In this document: piece by piece, positions 20,894 through 24,084 of the stretch
Layout: every line of letters starts with the position of its first letter
Numbering within the stretch: the stretch's first letter is position 1
DNA from: Flavobacteriales bacterium
GTDB taxonomy: Bacteria; Bacteroidota; Bacteroidia; Flavobacteriales; Flavobacteriaceae
Length of the DNA: 24,084 nt
Assembly (NCBI GenBank): GCA_002705485.1
Contig: PAGT01000030.1
Span: 2,552 to 26,635, forward strand
Reading direction: 5' to 3'
Notes under the pieces: model-generated
Database searches by the model: none
The model's input: the letters and a program-made list of their open reading frames with translations, nothing else
What the model was told of the DNA's origin: nothing
Program-made: the position numbers and the translations under genes

Positions 20894-22984
20894 ATGAATA
20901 TAAAAAAAGTGTTTATTACTGCATATGAATTTACTATTAAAAGATTAATAGAAATTTTTGGTTTTATTATTGTTGGATTGAGCATTTTACTCGCGATTGC
21001 TTTAATTACATACAACCCAAATGATCCTAATTTTATATTTACTTCAGATACAGAAATTAATAATTTTTTAGGTTTTAAAGGCAGTTTTATCTCAGATTTA
21101 TTTTTTCAGACAATAGGATTAATATCCTATTTAATACCTATCACTCTAATTTTTACAGGAATTTGTATATTTAGATTTAAAGATCTTTTTATATTAATTG
21201 AAAACATATTTTTTTTAATTGTATATTCAATTATTGGTTCTTTATTTTTTGGATATTTTTATTTGAATTCATTCACACTATATATAAATGGAAATGGTGG
21301 TTTTGTAGGTACATACCTTAATAAAACTTTTTTAAAAGGATTAATTCAAAATAACGAAAATATCTTTTACTATATCCTTATCATATTTATAATTCTATTT
21401 TTTTTATTAAGTATAAATTTTAATCCTAAAAAATTTTTTTCTTTATTTAAAAAATATATTAACTTTGTTTTAAAGAAAAAAGAGAAAAATTATACAAATG
21501 AAAAAGAGATTATAAATGAATATATACCCCAAGATGAAATTAAGAACCTAATACAAGAAGATTTACCATTTATTAAAAGTGATAGTCAAACCTTATCAAA
21601 TAAAATTAAATTTAAATTACCTGAGATAAATTTACTAAAAATCCCATCTAATAAAGAAAAATCTGATTTAGATCAAAATGAAAATTATGATCCTGAATTT
21701 TTGGAAAAAATATTATTGGATTTTGGGGTGAATGGTAAAATAAAAAAAGTAAGTAATGGGCCTGTAGTAACTTTAAATGAATTTGAACCAGCAGCAGGTG
21801 TAAAAGTTTCTAAAATAATTAACCTTTCTGACGATTTAGCTCGTAATACAAGCTCTGAGTCTGCTAGGATAGCAACCATTCCAGGAAGTAATACTGTAGG
21901 CATAGAATTACCTAATCAATCTAGGGAAAATGTTTATTTAAGTGAAATATTAAATAGTCAAAATTTTAAGAAGAAAGATATCAAGCTTCCAATTGCTCTG
22001 GGAAAAAATATCTCTGGGGTTCCAGTTATAGGAGATCTTGCTTCAATGCCTCATTTATTAATTGCAGGTACCACTGGATCTGGAAAATCAGTTTGTATAA
22101 ATACAATAATATTATCTCTGCTTTATAGACATCCTCCAGACAAATGTAAATTTATTCTCATTGACCCTAAAATGCTTGAGTTATCAACATACGAGGGAAT
22201 ACCTCATTTATTATGTCCTGTTATAACTGAAGCAAAAAAAGCAGCCTCTGTACTCGGCTGGGTGGTGAAGGAAATGGAGAGTAGATATAGATTAATGACA
22301 AAAGAAGGTGTTAGAAATATAGATAGCTATAATACTAAACACAAATTACCTATGCCCTATATCGTTGTTGTAGTAGATGAAATGTCAGATTTAATGTTAG
22401 TTGCTGGTAAAGAAATAGAAAATTATATTCAAAAGTTATCTCAAATGGCTAGAGCAGCTGGAATACATATTATCATGGCCACTCAGAGACCAAGTGTGGA
22501 TGTTATTACAGGAACAATAAAAGCAAATTTTCCAACTCGTATATCTTTCCAAGTAACATCTAAAATAGATAGTAGAACTATTTTAGGCGAACAAGGAGCA
22601 GAACAACTGTTAGGTAAAGGTGATATGCTTTATATGTCTTCAGCTAATAGAATTATCAGGATACACGCACCATTTGTATCTGATGATGAAATTGAAAAAA
22701 TCAACAATTTTTTAAGCTCACAGGCAGAACCAGATTATGTTGATGAAATTTTAAATTTTGCAGATGAAAAAGAAATCAATGAAAGTTCTAAGAGTCAAAA
22801 TGATAGAGATGAACTTTATCAATCAGCTCTAGAAATAATTAAGTCTGAAGGTAAAGCATCTACATCATTTTTACAGAGAAAATTACAAATTGGGTATAAT
22901 AGAGCAGCAAGAATTATTGATATGATGGAAGATGAAGGAATTGTAAGCAAAGCAAATCATGTTGGTAAAAGAGATGTTCTTTAA
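20894..22984 (+). CDS. ftsK: FtsK/SpoIIIE DNA translocase
   Basis: 696 aa, a compact FtsK. Four or so membrane helices occupy residues ~15-175, followed by a short acidic/Lys-rich linker to about 260. The alpha/beta motor domain has Walker A GTTGSGKS at 392-399, Walker B VVVVDEMSDLM with Asp495 and Glu496, and IIMATQRPSVDVITGTIKAN. The C-terminal gamma winged helix (ALEIIKSEGKASTSFLQRKL, then GYNRAARIIDMMEDEGIVS) would read KOPS-type polar sequences and activate XerCD at dif. It couples septation to clearing of chromosome termini. The stop overlaps the lolA start (TAATG). The linker is much shorter than in E. coli, in keeping with genome streamlining. Confidence 0.97.
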   Translation: MNIKKVFITAYEFTIKRLIEIFGFIIVGLSILLAIALITYNPNDPNFIFTSDTEINNFLGFKGSFISDLFFQTIGLISYLIPITLIFTGICIFRFKDLFILIENIFFLIVYSIIGSLFFGYFYLNSFTLYINGNGGFVGTYLNKTFLKGLIQNNENIFYYILIIFIILFFLLSINFNPKKFFSLFKKYINFVLKKKEKNYTNEKEIINEYIPQDEIKNLIQEDLPFIKSDSQTLSNKIKFKLPEINLLKIPSNKEKSDLDQNENYDPEFLEKILLDFGVNGKIKKVSNGPVVTLNEFEPAAGVKVSKIINLSDDLARNTSSESARIATIPGSNTVGIELPNQSRENVYLSEILNSQNFKKKDIKLPIALGKNISGVPVIGDLASMPHLLIAGTTGSGKSVCINTIILSLLYRHPPDKCKFILIDPKMLELSTYEGIPHLLCPVITEAKKAASVLGWVVKEMESRYRLMTKEGVRNIDSYNTKHKLPMPYIVVVVDEMSDLMLVAGKEIENYIQKLSQMARAAGIHIIMATQRPSVDVITGTIKANFPTRISFQVTSKIDSRTILGEQGAEQLLGKGDMLYMSSANRIIRIHAPFVSDDEIEKINNFLSSQAEPDYVDEILNFADEKEINESSKSQNDRDELYQSALEIIKSEGKASTSFLQRKLQIGYNRAARIIDMMEDEGIVSKANHVGKRDVL

Positions 22985-23535
22985 TGATAAAATATTTTTT
23001 ATCTTTAATAATAATTCTATTTCTTTGTGAAGCAAGAGCTAACGACAAGGAACAAATTATTTTAAAATTTGAAAAAATAGAAAACTTAAGTTTTGATTTT
23101 GAACAAAATGTAAATGGAAAAATTGAAGAAGGTAAATGTATTATTAAATATGAAAGAAGAATTTACTGTGAGTATTTACAAAGTAATAATAAAATTTTAG
23201 TATCAAATGGTAAATCGATAGTCATTAAAACAAATATTGGAAGTTATTATCGATATTCATTAAATAGTACTCCGTTAAACTTAATTTTAGATAAAAATTT
23301 TATTTTAAAAAAGATTAAAAGTCTAAATGAAAAAATAATTGATGATAAATTAATCAAATTCACTCTTAATGAAAATGAATTAAAAGTGGATATTTTTTTT
23401 AATAAAAATACTTTTAATTTGACTGGTTGGCAAACTTTAGACATTTATCAAAATTTAATTTTAACTAATATTTATAACGTCAAAATTAATCAAAAAATCG
23501 AAGATAATATTTTTAGACTTCCTAAAATGAATTAG
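22984..23535 (+). CDS. lolA: LolA-like periplasmic lipoprotein carrier
   Basis: 183 aa with a clear Sec signal peptide (MIKYFLSLIIILFLCEARA, predicted cleavage before ND). The mature part is a beta-rich LolA fold: IENLSFDFEQNVNGKIEEGK, a Cys pair in CIIKYERRIYCEY, LVSNGKSIVIK, PLNLIL, and a final LTGWQTLDIYQNLILTNIYN. LolA ferries lipoproteins from the inner membrane LolCDE complex to the outer membrane. Low sequence conservation leaves the exact assignment less sure than the fold, but linkage to ftsK is a familiar alphaproteobacterial arrangement. The stop is one base from the stop of the convergent GNAT gene. Confidence 0.85.
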   Translation: MIKYFLSLIIILFLCEARANDKEQIILKFEKIENLSFDFEQNVNGKIEEGKCIIKYERRIYCEYLQSNNKILVSNGKSIVIKTNIGSYYRYSLNSTPLNLILDKNFILKKIKSLNEKIIDDKLIKFTLNENELKVDIFFNKNTFNLTGWQTLDIYQNLILTNIYNVKINQKIEDNIFRLPKMN

Positions 23536-23536
23536 T

Positions 23537-24040
23537 TCAAATAGATAAGGTTTCCTCTTTAAAAACTTTCATTCCCCTGTCTAAGTAATTGCTTAAAGCA
23601 TTTTTATGATCCAAAGAGCATGTATGAACCCAAATTCTTTTTGGAGCTTTTAAAAAAGATTTTTTTAAAGCAGAATAAAGTAAGAATGATCCTAATTTTT
23701 TATTAAGATGCTCCTCTAAAAGACCTAAGTAAGCTATTTCAACTTCATCAACATTTTTATGATAAATTAATTCAAAATATCCAATCATGTTATTAATTTG
23801 TTTTAGTATAAATGTATCTACTTTTGAGTCGTTGACATAATCTGTCCATTGAATATCTGTCCAAACCAAACGATCAATCCATCGGTGCTTTTTACCAACA
23901 TTTTTATAAAAAAATTTGTTTAACTGAAAGTCTGGTGGATTTATTTTTAAGATTTCAAATTCATCAGACGGCTCTCGTGACTCTTTTAATTCTTTAGATG
24001 AGTGGATTTCTAAATAATATCTATTTATTTCTGTTTTCAC
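23537..24040 (-). CDS. GNAT-family N-acetyltransferase
   Basis: 167 aa. The start is a GTG at 24040, because an in-frame stop lies four codons upstream and this GTG overlaps the stop of the preceding gene as GTGA. The C-terminal half carries the GNAT core: VDEVEIAYLGLLEEHLNKKL, then GSFLLYSALKKSF (acetyl-CoA binding region with a reduced glycine motif), and RIWVHTCSLDHKNALSNYLD, then RGMKVFKEE, the usual beta-helix-beta end of the fold. The substrate is unknown. The N-terminal half (SREPSDEFEILKINPPDFQL) is not recognisable to me. Confidence 0.85.
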   Translation of the reverse strand: MKTEINRYYLEIHSSKELKESREPSDEFEILKINPPDFQLNKFFYKNVGKKHRWIDRLVWTDIQWTDYVNDSKVDTFILKQINNMIGYFELIYHKNVDEVEIAYLGLLEEHLNKKLGSFLLYSALKKSFLKAPKRIWVHTCSLDHKNALSNYLDRGMKVFKEETLSI

Positions 24041-24084
24041 AAAACCATTTTACCAACATTTTCACCGCCAAATAAATGAAAATG
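24037..24084 (-). CDS. C-terminal end of a gene running off the right edge, possibly an NADP-dependent oxidoreductase
   Basis: On the minus strand the last 48 bases read in frame as HFHLFGGENVGKMVL followed by TGA. The Gly-Glu-Asn-x-Gly-Lys pattern just before the stop resembles the C-terminus of medium-chain NADP-dependent oxidoreductases, but 15 residues are too few for certainty. The TGA overlaps the GTG start of the GNAT gene by four bases, implying an operon in which this gene comes first. Confidence 0.5.
   Translation of the reverse strand, partial: HFHLFGGENVGKMVL

Noticed and set aside
1..24084. CRISPR arrays, rRNA genes, transposases, known riboswitches
   Set aside because: I looked for regularly spaced repeats, rRNA segments, insertion-sequence genes and familiar riboswitch cores, and saw none.

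Overview
The window looks like a piece of a streamlined, AT-rich alphaproteobacterial genome, most likely a SAR11/Pelagibacterales marine bacterium. The basis is the very low GC, Lys/Asn/Ile-rich proteins, near-zero intergenic space with convergent genes touching or overlapping at their stops, and alphaproteobacterial neighbourhoods: hemC-hemD divergent from tsaD, rpe next to a heparinase-like gene and purH, and ftsK-lolA beside a UbiH-type monooxygenase. The taxonomic call rests on pattern and composition judged by eye, not on a search.

Layout. 1-2115: 3' part of an FtsX-type ABC permease. 2124-5962, minus strand: a tight five-gene run hemC-hemD-mscS-yggT-folD (tetrapyrrole synthesis, mechanosensitive channel, membrane protein, one-carbon folate enzyme). 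6020-9578, plus: tsaD (tRNA t6A modification), an EVE-domain protein and acetyl-CoA synthetase with an unusual polylysine N-terminus. 9575-10201, minus: a conserved gene of unknown function. 10321-12398: a two-subunit sodium/solute symporter (DUF4212 small subunit and SSS large subunit with an EF-hand-like loop), closed by a clear terminator. 12451-16677, plus: a YggT-like membrane protein, rpe, a heparinase II/III-like gene broken by a frameshift at an A11 run, and purH. 16674-17101, minus: tRNA-Gly(GCC) followed 14 nt downstream by phhB.

The accessory part is 17061-19060. A sulfotransferase gene lies between the intact tRNA-Gly and a displaced copy of the tRNA's 5' half plus its promoter. 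An 18-bp direct repeat occurs on each side of that gene. This is the architecture of a very small island integrated at the tRNA anticodon stem-loop, with no integrase left. A second, differently built sulfotransferase follows at once. From 19109 core genes resume: a stand-alone LON-domain protein, a UbiH-type monooxygenase, ftsK, lolA, a GNAT acetyltransferase and, at the right edge, the last codons of a probable oxidoreductase.

How the genes work together: Acs and the symporter suggest, by neighbourhood only, uptake and activation of a small carboxylate such as acetate. HemC and HemD catalyse consecutive steps. FtsK and LolA belong to cell division and envelope biogenesis. No wholly new multi-gene system is evident. 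The items most worth a second look are the tRNA-Gly mini-island with its repeats, the A11 frameshift, the polylysine tail on Acs and the EF-hand loop in the symporter.
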